Assembly (NCBI GenBank): GCA_963763755.1
Contig: CAVXQE010000012.1
Coordinates: 922,191-986,190 of the forward strand
Direction of reading: 5' to 3'
Source of the DNA: Gaiellasilicea sp963763755
GTDB lineage: Bacteria; Actinomycetota; Thermoleophilia; Gaiellales; Gaiellaceae
DNA: 64,000 bases
Shown: positions 36,175-43,858 of the stretch, piece by piece
Layout: each line of letters opens with the position of its first letter
Numbering within the stretch: position 1 is the first letter of the stretch
Notes under the pieces: model-generated
What the model was told of the DNA's origin: nothing
Databases searched by the model: none
What the model saw: the letters and a program-made list of their open reading frames with translations, nothing else
Program-made: the position numbers and the translations under genes

Positions 36175-37527
36175 CTACGCCGCCGCGAGGTCGGCGAACT
36201 TGGCGTATCGCTTCAGGAACGAGAGCTTGATCGTGTCCGTCGGCCCGTTCCTGTGCTTGGCGAGGATCAACTCGGCGATCCCCTGGGAGTCGGATTCCTC
36301 GCCGTTGTAGTACTCGTCGCGATAGACGAAGCCGACCAGGTCGGCGTCCTGCTCGATCGAGCCCGACTCGCGCAGGTCGGACAGGATCGGTCGCTTGTCG
36401 TGTCGCTGCTCGACCGCCCGCGAGAGCTGCGAGAGCGCGAGGATCGGCACCTCGAGGTCGCGCGCGAGGATCTTCAGCTGGCGCGAGATCTGGGAGACCT
36501 CCTGGACGCGGTTCTCGGAGTTCCCGCCCGAGGTCATCAGCTGGAGGTAGTCGACGATGATCAGGCCGAGCGTCGGCTCGCGGGACTTGAGCCGGCGCGC
36601 CTTCGAGCGGATCTCCATCATCGTGATCGAGCCGGTGTCGTCGACCCAGATCGGCGCCTTCATCAGCTTGTCGCACGCCGCCGTCAGGCGCGGCCAGTCC
36701 TCGGGCTTCAGCTTGCCGGTCCGCAGGCTCTGCGACTCGACCTTCGCCTCGCTGCACATCATCCGCTGCGTCACCTCGCTCTTCGACATCTCGAGCGTGA
36801 ACAGCGCGACCGGGACGTCGTGGCGCACCGCGAGGTTTTGCGCCATGTTCAGGGCGAGCGCCGACTTCCCCATCGACGGCCGGGCGGCGATGATGATCAG
36901 GTTCCCCGGCTGGAAGCCCGACGTGAGCTTGTCGAGCTCCTTGAAGCCGGTGGGACAGCCGGTGACGTCGGCGCCGGCCTCGTACAGGTGCATGATCCGC
37001 TCGAAGCTCTCCTTCAGCAGCCCTTCGATGTGGCTGAAGTCGCTCGTGACCCGCTGCTGAGCGAGGTCGAAGACGATCTGCTCGGCCCGGTCGACGAGGT
37101 CCGTGGTCTCACCGGGCCGGTCCTGGCCGAGCCGTGCGATCTCGGCACCCGCGCGGACGAGCCCGCGCAGCGTCGCCATCTCGCGCACGATCCGCGCGTA
37201 GTGCGCCGCGTTCGCCGTCGCGGGGACGAGCGCGGCGAGCTCGTGGATGCGGGCGCGGCCGCCCACCTGCTCGAGCTCGCCGCGCTCCTCGAGCGAGTCG
37301 ACGAGGGTAATGGCGTCGACTGGCTCGCCCTGCTGGTACAGCGCAAGGCAGGCGCGGAAGACCACTCCGTGGCTTTCGCGGTAGAAGTCCGTCGCGGAGA
37401 GGATCTCTGTGACCGCCCCGATCGCGCCCGGCGAGAGCAGCATCGCCCCCAGCACCGACTCCTCGGCCTCGAGGTTCTGCGGCGGCACGTGCGGTGATTG
37501 TGCCGGGGCGGGGAGAACCTGAGCCAT
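36175..37527 (-). CDS. dnaB: Replicative DNA helicase DnaB
   Basis: 450 aa, ATG start. The N-terminal domain (PPQNLEAEESVLGAMLLSPGAI) binds primase. The RecA-like C-terminal domain has Walker A ARPSMGKSALALNMA, Walker B LIIVDYLQLM, and the conserved LALSQLSRAVEQR and LRESGSIEQDADLV. No intein is present at the Walker A or other common sites. Placed next to rplI-rpsR-ssb-rpsF, the usual bacterial arrangement. Confidence 0.96.
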   Translation of the reverse strand: MAQVLPAPAQSPHVPPQNLEAEESVLGAMLLSPGAIGAVTEILSATDFYRESHGVVFRACLALYQQGEPVDAITLVDSLEERGELEQVGGRARIHELAALVPATANAAHYARIVREMATLRGLVRAGAEIARLGQDRPGETTDLVDRAEQIVFDLAQQRVTSDFSHIEGLLKESFERIMHLYEAGADVTGCPTGFKELDKLTSGFQPGNLIIIAARPSMGKSALALNMAQNLAVRHDVPVALFTLEMSKSEVTQRMMCSEAKVESQSLRTGKLKPEDWPRLTAACDKLMKAPIWVDDTGSITMMEIRSKARRLKSREPTLGLIIVDYLQLMTSGGNSENRVQEVSQISRQLKILARDLEVPILALSQLSRAVEQRHDKRPILSDLRESGSIEQDADLVGFVYRDEYYNGEESDSQGIAELILAKHRNGPTDTIKLSFLKRYAKFADLAAA

Positions 37528-37603
37528 TGTCCTACTGAACCGGACCTGTCAAGGACGGCCGATTCTGGCTTCGTGCAGGGGAATGGAACATACGTTCCCG
37601 ACG

Positions 37604-37612
37604 CTATCCACA
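37604..37612 (+). promoter_or_regulatory. DnaA-box-like site upstream of dnaB
   Basis: CTATCCACA differs at one position from the consensus TTATCCACA. It lies about 77 bases upstream of the dnaB start codon. Confidence 0.35.
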
Positions 37613-37671
37613 ACGTCGGACGACTTGTCCCGAATGTCTTAAACGGCCTTGTCCGCTGAGAGCGGGAAGTT

Positions 37672-37707
37672 CACAGCGTGCTCCACAGGCCTGTGGAGCA
37701 CGCTGTG
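37672..37707. terminator. Perfect 36-bp palindrome at the end of the rplI operon
   Basis: Two 18-base arms (37672-37689 and 37690-37707) are exact reverse complements with no spacer; the centre is TCCACAGGCCTGTGGA. It starts five bases after the rplI stop codon on the minus strand, so a terminator for the rpsF-rplI transcript is the simplest reading. As RNA the centre must open, leaving a stem of about 16 bp. A DnaA-box-like sequence overlaps its right edge. Confidence 0.65.
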
Positions 37708-37712
37708 GACAA
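37704..37712 (-). promoter_or_regulatory. DnaA-box-like site TTGTCCACA
   Basis: TTGTCCACA on the minus strand is the form preferred by actinobacterial DnaA (Streptomyces, Mycobacterium). It directly follows the rplI stop codon and overlaps the 36-bp palindrome by four bases. No cluster of boxes or AT-rich region is present, so this is not an origin. Confidence 0.4.
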
Positions 37713-38432
37713 CTACGGCTGCTCGGTCTCCTCGGGCTGCTCCGGCGCAACCTCGGGCTCGGGCTCGGGCGCCGGCGCCGGCTCGGCCGCGGCCTCCGGC
37801 CCGTCGTCCTGCTCGGCCGCTGCTTCGGCCGGTGTCTGGGCGGGCGCTTCCGGTTCGTCTTCGAGCTCGACCTCCAGGGCGGCCTCGGCCTCGGCGCGGT
37901 GCGCCTCCGCTTCGGCCTGCGCGGCCGCCTGCACTTCGGCCTCGGCGGCCTCCATCGCCGCCAGCTCCTCCTCGGGCGGCAGCTCGCCGCCCTCGGGGAC
38001 GACGAGGGTCTTCACCTCGACGGTGACGTTCTCGAACAGCTGAATCGGAACCGAGTAGCGGCCGATCCGCCGGATCGAGTCCGTCTCGATCTTCTTGCGG
38101 TCGACCCGGATCTTGTGGTCGGCCCAGATCCGGTCGGCGATGTCGGTCGTCGTCACCGAGCCGAAGAGCGCACCGGTCGGCCCCGACTTGACGTCGAAGC
38201 TGAGCTCGGCCTGCCGGAGCACGTCGGCGATCTGATTGGCCTGCTCGACCGTGCGGGCCTCGTTGCGGGCACGCTGGTCCTCGATCTTCTTCAGCTCCGT
38301 CACGCGGCCCGCCGTGGCCGGCTCGGCGAGCTTGCGCGGGAGGAGGAAGTTGCGGGCGTAGCCGCGGGCGACGTTCACGACCTCGCCCCGGAGCCCGACC
38401 TTGTCGACGTCTTTCAGGAGGATGACCTCCAT
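37713..38432 (-). CDS. rplI: Ribosomal protein bL9 with long acidic C-terminal extension
   Basis: 239 aa; typical bL9 is about 150. Residues 1-148 are a normal bL9 (MEVILLKDVDKVGLRGEVVNVARGYARNFLLPRKLA; GALFGSVTTTDIADRIW; IRRIGRYSVPIQLFENVTVEVKTLVVPEG). Residues about 150-239 are a Glu/Ala/Pro-rich disordered tail. There is no frameshift or fused domain. It starts two bases after the rpsR stop. Confidence 0.95.
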   Translation of the reverse strand: MEVILLKDVDKVGLRGEVVNVARGYARNFLLPRKLAEPATAGRVTELKKIEDQRARNEARTVEQANQIADVLRQAELSFDVKSGPTGALFGSVTTTDIADRIWADHKIRVDRKKIETDSIRRIGRYSVPIQLFENVTVEVKTLVVPEGGELPPEEELAAMEAAEAEVQAAAQAEAEAHRAEAEAALEVELEDEPEAPAQTPAEAAAEQDDGPEAAAEPAPAPEPEPEVAPEQPEETEQP

Positions 38433-38434
38433 CG

Positions 38435-38701
38435 CTAGCGCGCCTCCACGTAGGGCAGGAGCGCCATCTCACGCGCCCGCTTCACGGCGACCGCGACCTG
38501 CCGCTGGTGGCGCCGGCAGGCGCCGGTGATGCGGCGGTTGCGGATCTTCCCCTTCTCCGAGATGTAGCGCCGGAGCTGGTTCAGGTTCTTGTAGTCGACC
38601 TCTTCGACCTTGTCCTTGCAGAAGAGGCAGCTCTTGCGGCGGCCGGGGGCCATCGAAGAGCCGGGACGCTTGCGCGTCTGCTGGGTTTTTGGCTGTGCCA
38701 T
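38435..38701 (-). CDS. rpsR: Ribosomal protein bS18
   Basis: 88 aa. It contains CLFCKDKVEEVDYKNLNQLRRYISEKGKIRNRRITGACRRHQRQVAVAVKRAREMALLPY, the standard bS18 core. The first cysteines form C-x2-C together with a later Cys (TGACRRH), suggesting the zinc-binding paralogue type, so zinc-dependent regulation is possible. Member of the rpsF-ssb-rpsR-rplI operon. Confidence 0.96.
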   Translation of the reverse strand: MAQPKTQQTRKRPGSSMAPGRRKSCLFCKDKVEEVDYKNLNQLRRYISEKGKIRNRRITGACRRHQRQVAVAVKRAREMALLPYVEAR

Positions 38702-38712
38702 CTACACGTCTC

Positions 38713-39150
38713 CTAGAACGGGATGTCGTCGTCGGCTGCGGCCGCAGGGAAGTCGTCGGACGAGGCCTGCGCCGCACCCGAAGGCACGAACTGCTGGCTC
38801 TGACCGCCGCCGTCTTCGCCACGGCTGCCGAGGAACTGGACGTTGTCGGCGACGACTTCCACCGACTGGCGCTTGCTGCCGTCCTGGGCATCCCACTCGC
38901 GCCAGGTCAGCTTCCCCTGGACGCCCACCGGGCGGCCCTTGGCGAGGTACTGCGCGCAGTTCTCGGCGGTGCGGCCCCAGACGGTGACGTCGAAGTAGTA
39001 GGCGGCGTCGGTCCACTCCTCACCGCGCTTGACACGATCGTTCACCGCGATGCGGAGCGTCGTGACGGCAGTCCCGGACGGGGTGTGTCGCAGCTCCGGG
39101 TCTCGCGTCAGGTTGCCGACGAGGACGACGCTGTTGATGTTCTGGGGCAT
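38713..39150 (-). CDS. ssb: Single-stranded DNA-binding protein Ssb
   Basis: 145 aa from the ATG at 39150, which overlaps the rpsF stop by one base (TAATG). OB fold: NSVVLVGNLTRDPELRHTPSGTAVTTLRIAVND, YYFDVTVWGRTAENCAQYLAKGRPVGVQGKL. The C-terminal tail is short and ends D-D-D-I-P-F, the partner-binding tip. Confidence 0.96.
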   Translation of the reverse strand: MPQNINSVVLVGNLTRDPELRHTPSGTAVTTLRIAVNDRVKRGEEWTDAAYYFDVTVWGRTAENCAQYLAKGRPVGVQGKLTWREWDAQDGSKRQSVEVVADNVQFLGSRGEDGGGQSQQFVPSGAAQASSDDFPAAAADDDIPF

Positions 39151-39521
39151 TACTCCTCCTCCAACGAGGTGTCGATGGGCTCGGAGACATCCTCCCGCGC
39201 CGGCCCGCCCACCGCTACTGGCTGGGTCGAACCAGGCTTGTAGCGACGAGTCGCCAGGTGCCGCATCACGTCGTCGTCGATCTTGAGGACGCGCGCGATC
39301 TCGTCGAGGGTGTCGCCGTCGGCGCTGAACGAGAGCAGGTGGTAGACGCCGTCGGATTTCTTGTTGATCTCGTACGCAAGCTTGCGGCGGCCCCAGGCGT
39401 CCTGGCCGTCCCACGTGCCGCCGCTCTTCTCGACGAGGTCACGCGTGCGCTTGACGATCTCCTCCTGCCGTTCCTCGGGCAGGTCGGGGTCCAGCATCAG
39501 CAGAATTTCGTAGTCGTTCAC
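39150..39521 (-). CDS. rpsF: Ribosomal protein bS6
   Basis: 123 aa, GTG start with AAGGAG nine bases upstream. NDYEILLMLDPDLPEERQEEIVKRTRDLVEKSGG, DAWGRRKLAYEINKKSDGVYHLLSF. A tail of about 25 residues beyond the fold is acidic at the end. First gene of the operon. Confidence 0.95.
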   Translation of the reverse strand: MNDYEILLMLDPDLPEERQEEIVKRTRDLVEKSGGTWDGQDAWGRRKLAYEINKKSDGVYHLLSFSADGDTLDEIARVLKIDDDVMRHLATRRYKPGSTQPVAVGGPAREDVSEPIDTSLEEE

Positions 39522-39638
39522 GTTCCCGGTCTCCTTCCGTCAGGCTTCCCTCGGTCTTAGGCGGCCACGTCGGCAGGCGTGAGCGGGAACGGCGCACGCG
39601 AGACGAGGCAGGAAGCGCGGACAGAGTAGCATCGCCCC

Positions 39639-39929
39639 ATGGGCAGATTGCTGGCAGGAATCGGCGGGGCGCTCGGACTGGCCGCCCTCTGGCGGTTCCT
39701 CCGGCGGGCGCCGGACCCGGAGAAGACCGAGGTCGATCCGGCCGAGGAGCTGCGGGTCAGGCTCGAGCAGGCACGCGAGGCGACAGACGACCGCGACGAG
39801 TTCGACGCCGCGGAGGGTCAGCCGGTCGACGAGGTCGAGCGGCCCCGCTCGATCGAGGAGCGCCGGCGGGAAATCCACGACAAGGCGCAGCAGGCACTCG
39901 GCGAGATGCACGGCTCCGAGCCCGACTGA
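39639..39929 (+). CDS. Small hypothetical protein with N-terminal hydrophobic segment
   Basis: 96 aa, ATG start. Residues 1-20 (MGRLLAGIGGALGLAALWRFLRR) form a short membrane-inserting or signal-anchor helix. The rest is charged and probably helical (EELRVRLEQAREATDDRDEFDAAEG, RSIEERRREIHDKAQQALGEM). No family recognised. Divergent from rpsF. Confidence 0.6.
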   Translation: MGRLLAGIGGALGLAALWRFLRRAPDPEKTEVDPAEELRVRLEQAREATDDRDEFDAAEGQPVDEVERPRSIEERRREIHDKAQQALGEMHGSEPD

Positions 39930-39977
39930 AAAACCCACTGAGCAGGCTTCTTCGCGCCCGCGGCATACTTCAAAGAG

Positions 39978-40700
39978 ATGAGAAAGCTGCCGCAGGCCGA
40001 CGAGCTGCCGCACACCGAGGAGGGGTACGACCCGGCGCGAGTCGAGGAGGCCTTCGCGGCCTTCGCCGACCGCGTGCGCGAGCTCGAGATGGTCGCGTCC
40101 GAACTGCGCGCGGAGCTGAAGGAGATCCGCGCCGAGCGGACCGCTCCCGCACGCTACGAGGACGAGGACTGGCCGGCCGAGAGAGGGCTTGCGAACACCG
40201 GCCTCGGTCGGTCCCCTGACTGGGTGGCCGCCGTGCCGCCGCCCTTCGCCCGCCGTCCGGCGTTGCCGCGGCTGGTCGTCGAGGGACTCTTCCTGTTGCT
40301 CGTCGCGGTCCTGGCCGGGCTCGCCGATCTGTCTGCCGCGTGGATCGTGCTCGTAATGGGAGTCGCGTGGGCACTCGTCGCACTCACCGAATGGGCCGCC
40401 GCCGCGAAGCGCTCCCGCTGGCGCCTCGACGAGATCGCTCCACCCGCCGATGCCGCCTCGAAGCCGGCGGCCGACACGACCGGGCCGTGGGACATGCCGG
40501 TGGTCGAGGCCACAGTCGTCGAGAGCGGCCCGGACCCGGAGTCGAAGACGATCATCGCCAAGCTGCCCGTCCAGGCGGAGGCGGAGGCCGAGACCGAGAC
40601 CGAGACCGAGCCGGCGCCGAAGCGCCGCCGGCTTCTCCGCCGCCGCAAGCCCGCCGAGACGAGCGCTGCCGATCCTGTCGGCGATCCCTGGGAGGCGTAG
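39978..40700 (+). CDS. Hypothetical membrane protein
   Basis: 240 aa. An N-terminal coiled-coil-like region (VEEAFAAFADRVRELEMVASELRAELKEIRAE) is followed by two membrane helices (LVVEGLFLLLVAVLAGLADLSAAWIVLVMGVAWALVALTEWAA). An acidic linker then has four Glu-Thr dipeptides and a basic end (KRRRLLRRRKPAE). Likely an actinobacterial envelope or division-associated protein by layout only; no family is recognised. Confidence 0.65.
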   Translation: MRKLPQADELPHTEEGYDPARVEEAFAAFADRVRELEMVASELRAELKEIRAERTAPARYEDEDWPAERGLANTGLGRSPDWVAAVPPPFARRPALPRLVVEGLFLLLVAVLAGLADLSAAWIVLVMGVAWALVALTEWAAAAKRSRWRLDEIAPPADAASKPAADTTGPWDMPVVEATVVESGPDPESKTIIAKLPVQAEAEAETETETEPAPKRRRLLRRRKPAETSAADPVGDPWEA

Positions 40701-40992
40701 CCTCGGGGCTGCCGTCGCAGCCGCCTTCCTGATCACCGTGTCCGGCGTCTCCGCCGGCTCGGCGTTGTAGCTGGCACTGCGTCCGGCATCGGCGCTGACC
40801 GTGTGTTGCGGCCTCACGGCGGAGGTCTACGCGACTGGGCTGAAGCGTCCGACCGCGCTCGCGTTCGGCCCGGACGGTCTTCTCTACGCGACGCAGGAGA
40901 CCGGTGAGATCGTCGCCATCGGCCCGGGCTCCTCGAAACCCCGCGTCCTCGCGAGCGGCCGGGGCGTGATCTACCGGCTCAGAAAGCGCTGA
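40684..40992 (+). pseudogene. Remnant of a secreted beta-propeller (sugar-dehydrogenase/NHL-like) protein
   Basis: One frame reads a signal-peptide-like SLGAAVAAAFLITVSGVSAGSAL, then an in-frame TAG at 40768, then LALRPASALTV and EVYATGLKRPTALAFGPDGLLYATQETGEIVAIGPGSSKPRVLASG. The last part is the first blade of a propeller of the type found in PQQ-like sugar dehydrogenases. Nothing follows: the frame ends inside the amidase gene on the other strand. No start codon is obvious. The TAG plus the missing blades mark it as a truncated relic. Confidence 0.6.
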
Positions 40993-41606
40993 GTCGCGCG
41001 CACGAGCGCCCCCGCCAGCTGCTGCTGGTATCCCGCCGAGCGCAGCAGCGCGGACTCGCTCCGGTTCGACATGAAGCCCGTCTCGACGAGCACCGCCGGC
41101 ACGTCGGACCAGTTGAACCCCGTGAGGTCGCCGCGCTCCACGACTCCGAGGTCCTGAGCGCCGGTGGAGACGACGAGCTCATGCTGGAGCAGCGCTCCGG
41201 CGCGCCTGCTCGAGCCGTAGATGTCGTCCGTCCAGCCGCGCCGCCTCGCCGGCACGAGCGTGGAGATCCCACGCACCGAGGAGTCGCTGGAGCCGTCGGC
41301 ATGGATCCGGATCATCAGCGCCGCGTGGCGCTCGTTGCAGAAACGTGCGCGCTCGCGGTTCCCGCCGCGGTAGCCGACGTCGTTCCTGGTCATCGCCACG
41401 CGGTAGCCGCGCGCCAGCAGGAGCGACCGCGTGCGCCTCGCGATCGCGAGCGCCACCGGAGCCTCCCCGGCTGCACCGCCGGGGTCCTTGATCTTCAGTT
41501 GCCGCGACCCCGGCCCGATCGGCTCGAACTGCAGACCGATGCTTGGCGCAGTGCCGTGACCGGGATCGAGGCAGATCAGCGCGGCGGCAGCGACCTCGGC
41601 GAGCAC
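40971..41606 (-). CDS. N-acetylmuramoyl-L-alanine amidase (Amidase_3)
   Basis: 211 aa from the GTG at 41606. Zinc amidase cutting peptidoglycan stem peptides. Ligands are visible as H in CLDPGHGTAP, E in AAGEAPVALAIARRTRSLL and H in MIRIHADGSSD; the catalytic Glu is in PAVLVETGFMSN. The hydrophobic N-terminus is short (LAEVAAAALICLD), so export is uncertain. It lies 13 bases downstream of a small zinc-ribbon gene on the same strand. Confidence 0.9.
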   Translation of the reverse strand: MLAEVAAAALICLDPGHGTAPSIGLQFEPIGPGSRQLKIKDPGGAAGEAPVALAIARRTRSLLLARGYRVAMTRNDVGYRGGNRERARFCNERHAALMIRIHADGSSDSSVRGISTLVPARRRGWTDDIYGSSRRAGALLQHELVVSTGAQDLGVVERGDLTGFNWSDVPAVLVETGFMSNRSESALLRSAGYQQQLAGALVRATQRFLSR

Positions 41607-41619
41607 CGGGCCACGGTAG

Positions 41620-41790
41620 CTAGTCCCCGCAGCCGAACTCCCGCTCGGCACAGGACGGGCAGAAGACGAGCACGCCTTCGGCCTCAGGCTCGAGGTACGC
41701 GCGCCATCCCTTGGCGACATCGTCTCTCGCCCCGCATTCGAGGCATTCGAGCACGATCGTGACGTTCGGCGGAGGGTTGTTGCTCTGCAC
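41620..41790 (-). CDS. 56-aa zinc-ribbon protein
   Basis: GTG start at 41790 with AGGAGG six bases upstream. The protein has two metal knuckles, C-L-E-C-G (residues about 16-20) and C-P-S-C (about 44-47), plus a terminal C-G-D. The spacing and the good ribosome site support a real gene despite its length. No family name can be given. Probably co-transcribed with the amidase. Confidence 0.65.
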   Translation of the reverse strand: MQSNNPPPNVTIVLECLECGARDDVAKGWRAYLEPEAEGVLVFCPSCAEREFGCGD

Positions 41791-41909
41791 GGACGGCCTC
41801 CTTGCACGCAGGACGGCGAACCTTCTCAGGCGCCGACGGCGGGATACAAGCGCGATCTGCGCAACGTGCGGAGTTTTTCTTCTCGCTGTTGCCTAATTGG
41901 AAACAAAGG

Positions 41910-42821
41910 TCACAGCAAACGGAGCGCGGCCAGGTCCTCGGCCGACGGCTCCCAGTTTCCCGCCAGGGCGTTCGCCCGCACCTGCTCCGGCTTCGTCGCA
42001 CCGGCGATCACCGAGACCACGGCCGGCTGCGCCAGCAGCCCGCCGATCGCGACCTCGAGGAGCGTCGCGCCGCGCTCACTCGCGAATGCCTCGAGCCGCT
42101 CCACGCGGTCGAGCTTCGCCTCGTCGAGCTCGCGGCCATGCAGACGTGTCCCTGCCGGCGCCGGCTCGCCACGCCGGTACTTGCCGGTGAGCAGCCCGCT
42201 CGCGAGCGGGAAGTACGGAATGAAGCCCACGCCGAGCCGCTCGCAGGTCGGCAGCAGCTCGTCCTCCGCGTCGCGGGCGAGCCACGAGTACTCGCTCTGC
42301 TCGGAGGCGAAAGGCGTCAGCCCACGCTCGCCGGCGATGGCGTCGGCCTCGTCGACCATCGCCGCCGTGAAGTTGGAGGATCCGATCGCGCGCACCGTGC
42401 CCTCCTGCACGAGCTCGTGGAGCGCGCCGAGCGTCTCCTCGAGCGGCGTCACGCCGTCGGGGCGGTGGTACTGGTAGAGGTCGATCCGATCGGTCTGCAG
42501 CCGTCGCAGCGACGCCTTGACCGCTTTGCGGATGTAGGAGCGCGACCCGCGGGCCGTCTCGCCGTCGCCGAGGTCGTGCCCGAACTTCGTCGCGAGCACG
42601 ACCTGGTCGCGCCGGCTGCCGAGCGCCCGGCCGATGATCTCCTCGCTCCCGCCCCGGTCGCCGTAGACATCCGCGGTGTCGAAGAAGGTGACGCCTGCCT
42701 CGAGGGCGGCGTCGATCACCGCGCGCGAAGCTTCCTCGTCGATCCGGCCGCCGAAGTTGTTGCAGCCGAGGCCGACCACGGTGACTTCGAGATCTGAGCT
42801 GCCGAGCCGCTTCGTATGCAT
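41910..42821 (-). CDS. Aldo/keto reductase
   Basis: 303 aa, ATG start (MHTKRLGSSDLEVTVVGLGCNNFGGRID). NADPH-dependent carbonyl reductase of the AKR fold. The catalytic tetrad is visible as Asp and Tyr in FFDTADVYGDRGGSEE, Lys in VLATKFGHD and His in DLYQYHRPD. The cofactor region is SVIAGATKPEQVRAN. Substrate unknown. Confidence 0.92.
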   Translation of the reverse strand: MHTKRLGSSDLEVTVVGLGCNNFGGRIDEEASRAVIDAALEAGVTFFDTADVYGDRGGSEEIIGRALGSRRDQVVLATKFGHDLGDGETARGSRSYIRKAVKASLRRLQTDRIDLYQYHRPDGVTPLEETLGALHELVQEGTVRAIGSSNFTAAMVDEADAIAGERGLTPFASEQSEYSWLARDAEDELLPTCERLGVGFIPYFPLASGLLTGKYRRGEPAPAGTRLHGRELDEAKLDRVERLEAFASERGATLLEVAIGGLLAQPAVVSVIAGATKPEQVRANALAGNWEPSAEDLAALRLL

Positions 42822-42935
42822 TGCCGCAGCCTAGAGAAGCCGTGAACGCAAGCGCAGCGTAAAACGCCTGTACGCGTTCGGTAAAACCTTCCGCCGCGGC
42901 GCTTGCTGGCCTTCACGCGAGGGCACGATCAGGCC

Positions 42936-43796
42936 ATGCGCCGACCACTTCTCATACTCGTATCCCTGCTCGCCACTCTTGTCCTCGCGCCCGTTGGCTC
43001 GGCCGCGACGAAAGGCGTCTCCATCAAGCGCTCGTCGTTCTCACCGGCGACCGTGAACATCACCGCGGGCGACACGATCCGCTGGAAGAACAACGACACG
43101 CACTACCACCAGGTCGTCTCGACGACGGGCACCTTCGCGTCACCCGTCCTCGCTCCCGGCAGGACGTACTCCTTCAAGTTCGAGGTCGCCGGCACCTACA
43201 GGTATCGCGACGCCCTCGTCCCGACAAGCATCGGCACGATCAAGGTTGCAGGCGCGCCACCCGCGGTCACGCTCGCGACGTCGCTGCCCCAGATCACGTA
43301 CGGCTCGCGCATCACTCTCTCCGGCCAGATCAACAGCAAGAAGGCCGGCGAGAACGTCCAGCTGAACTATCTGGCGTACGGTCAGGGCTCCGAGGCCGTC
43401 CTCGCGACCGTGATCACCGGGCCTGACGGGATCTTCACCTTCAACGTCACGCCGAAGATCCTCACCACCTATCGTGCCACCTGGAAGAACGCTTCGAGCC
43501 TTCCCGTTCAGACGGCGGTCGCGCCGTCGATCTCGTTCGGCCGGCTCAACGGCTTCGTGACCCGTGTCTTCGCGGGCCGGAGCATGGCGCGGAAGCAGGT
43601 GCAGCTGCAGCGGTTCTCGAACCTCGGGCAGTGGGTGACGATCAAGCGCGTCACGCTCGACCTGGACTCGCGTATCCGCTTCCAGGCGCCCCTTCCCGCC
43701 GGCGCGAACCGGCTGCGGATCGCGATGTCGGTGAATCAGGCCGGTGCGGGCTACCTCGCCGGCTTCAGTCGGGAGATCGTCTATCGGCAGGTCTAG
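42936..43796 (+). CDS. Secreted cupredoxin-like protein lacking most copper ligands
   Basis: 286 aa from the ATG at 42936; signal peptide MRRPLLILVSLLATLVLAPVGSAA. Residues about 25-105 follow the plastocyanin pattern (FSPATVNITAGDTIRWKNNDTHYHQVVS). The C-x-x-x-H-x-x-x-M ligand stretch is replaced by YRYRDALVPTSIGTIKV (residues 88-104), so a normal type-1 copper site cannot form, although His57 and His59 remain. The second part is an Ig-like repeat region (VTLATSLPQITYGSRITLSGQI; FNVTPKILTTYRATWK). Confidence 0.75.
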   Translation: MRRPLLILVSLLATLVLAPVGSAATKGVSIKRSSFSPATVNITAGDTIRWKNNDTHYHQVVSTTGTFASPVLAPGRTYSFKFEVAGTYRYRDALVPTSIGTIKVAGAPPAVTLATSLPQITYGSRITLSGQINSKKAGENVQLNYLAYGQGSEAVLATVITGPDGIFTFNVTPKILTTYRATWKNASSLPVQTAVAPSISFGRLNGFVTRVFAGRSMARKQVQLQRFSNLGQWVTIKRVTLDLDSRIRFQAPLPAGANRLRIAMSVNQAGAGYLAGFSREIVYRQV

Positions 43797-43858
43797 GATC
43801 GCGGCCCCACCCTTCCGTCCAGTAGTAAGGCCGGCTCGCGAGACGTAGCCTCGTCGAC

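Noticed and set aside
37590..37715. Chromosomal origin near dnaB
   Set aside because: Only two box-like sites, no AT-rich unwinding region, and no dnaA or dnaN in the window.
40768..40770. TAG inside the propeller fragment as pyrrolysine read-through
   Set aside because: No pyl genes are seen, the fragment lacks a start, and it is truncated to one blade; a relic is the simpler reading.
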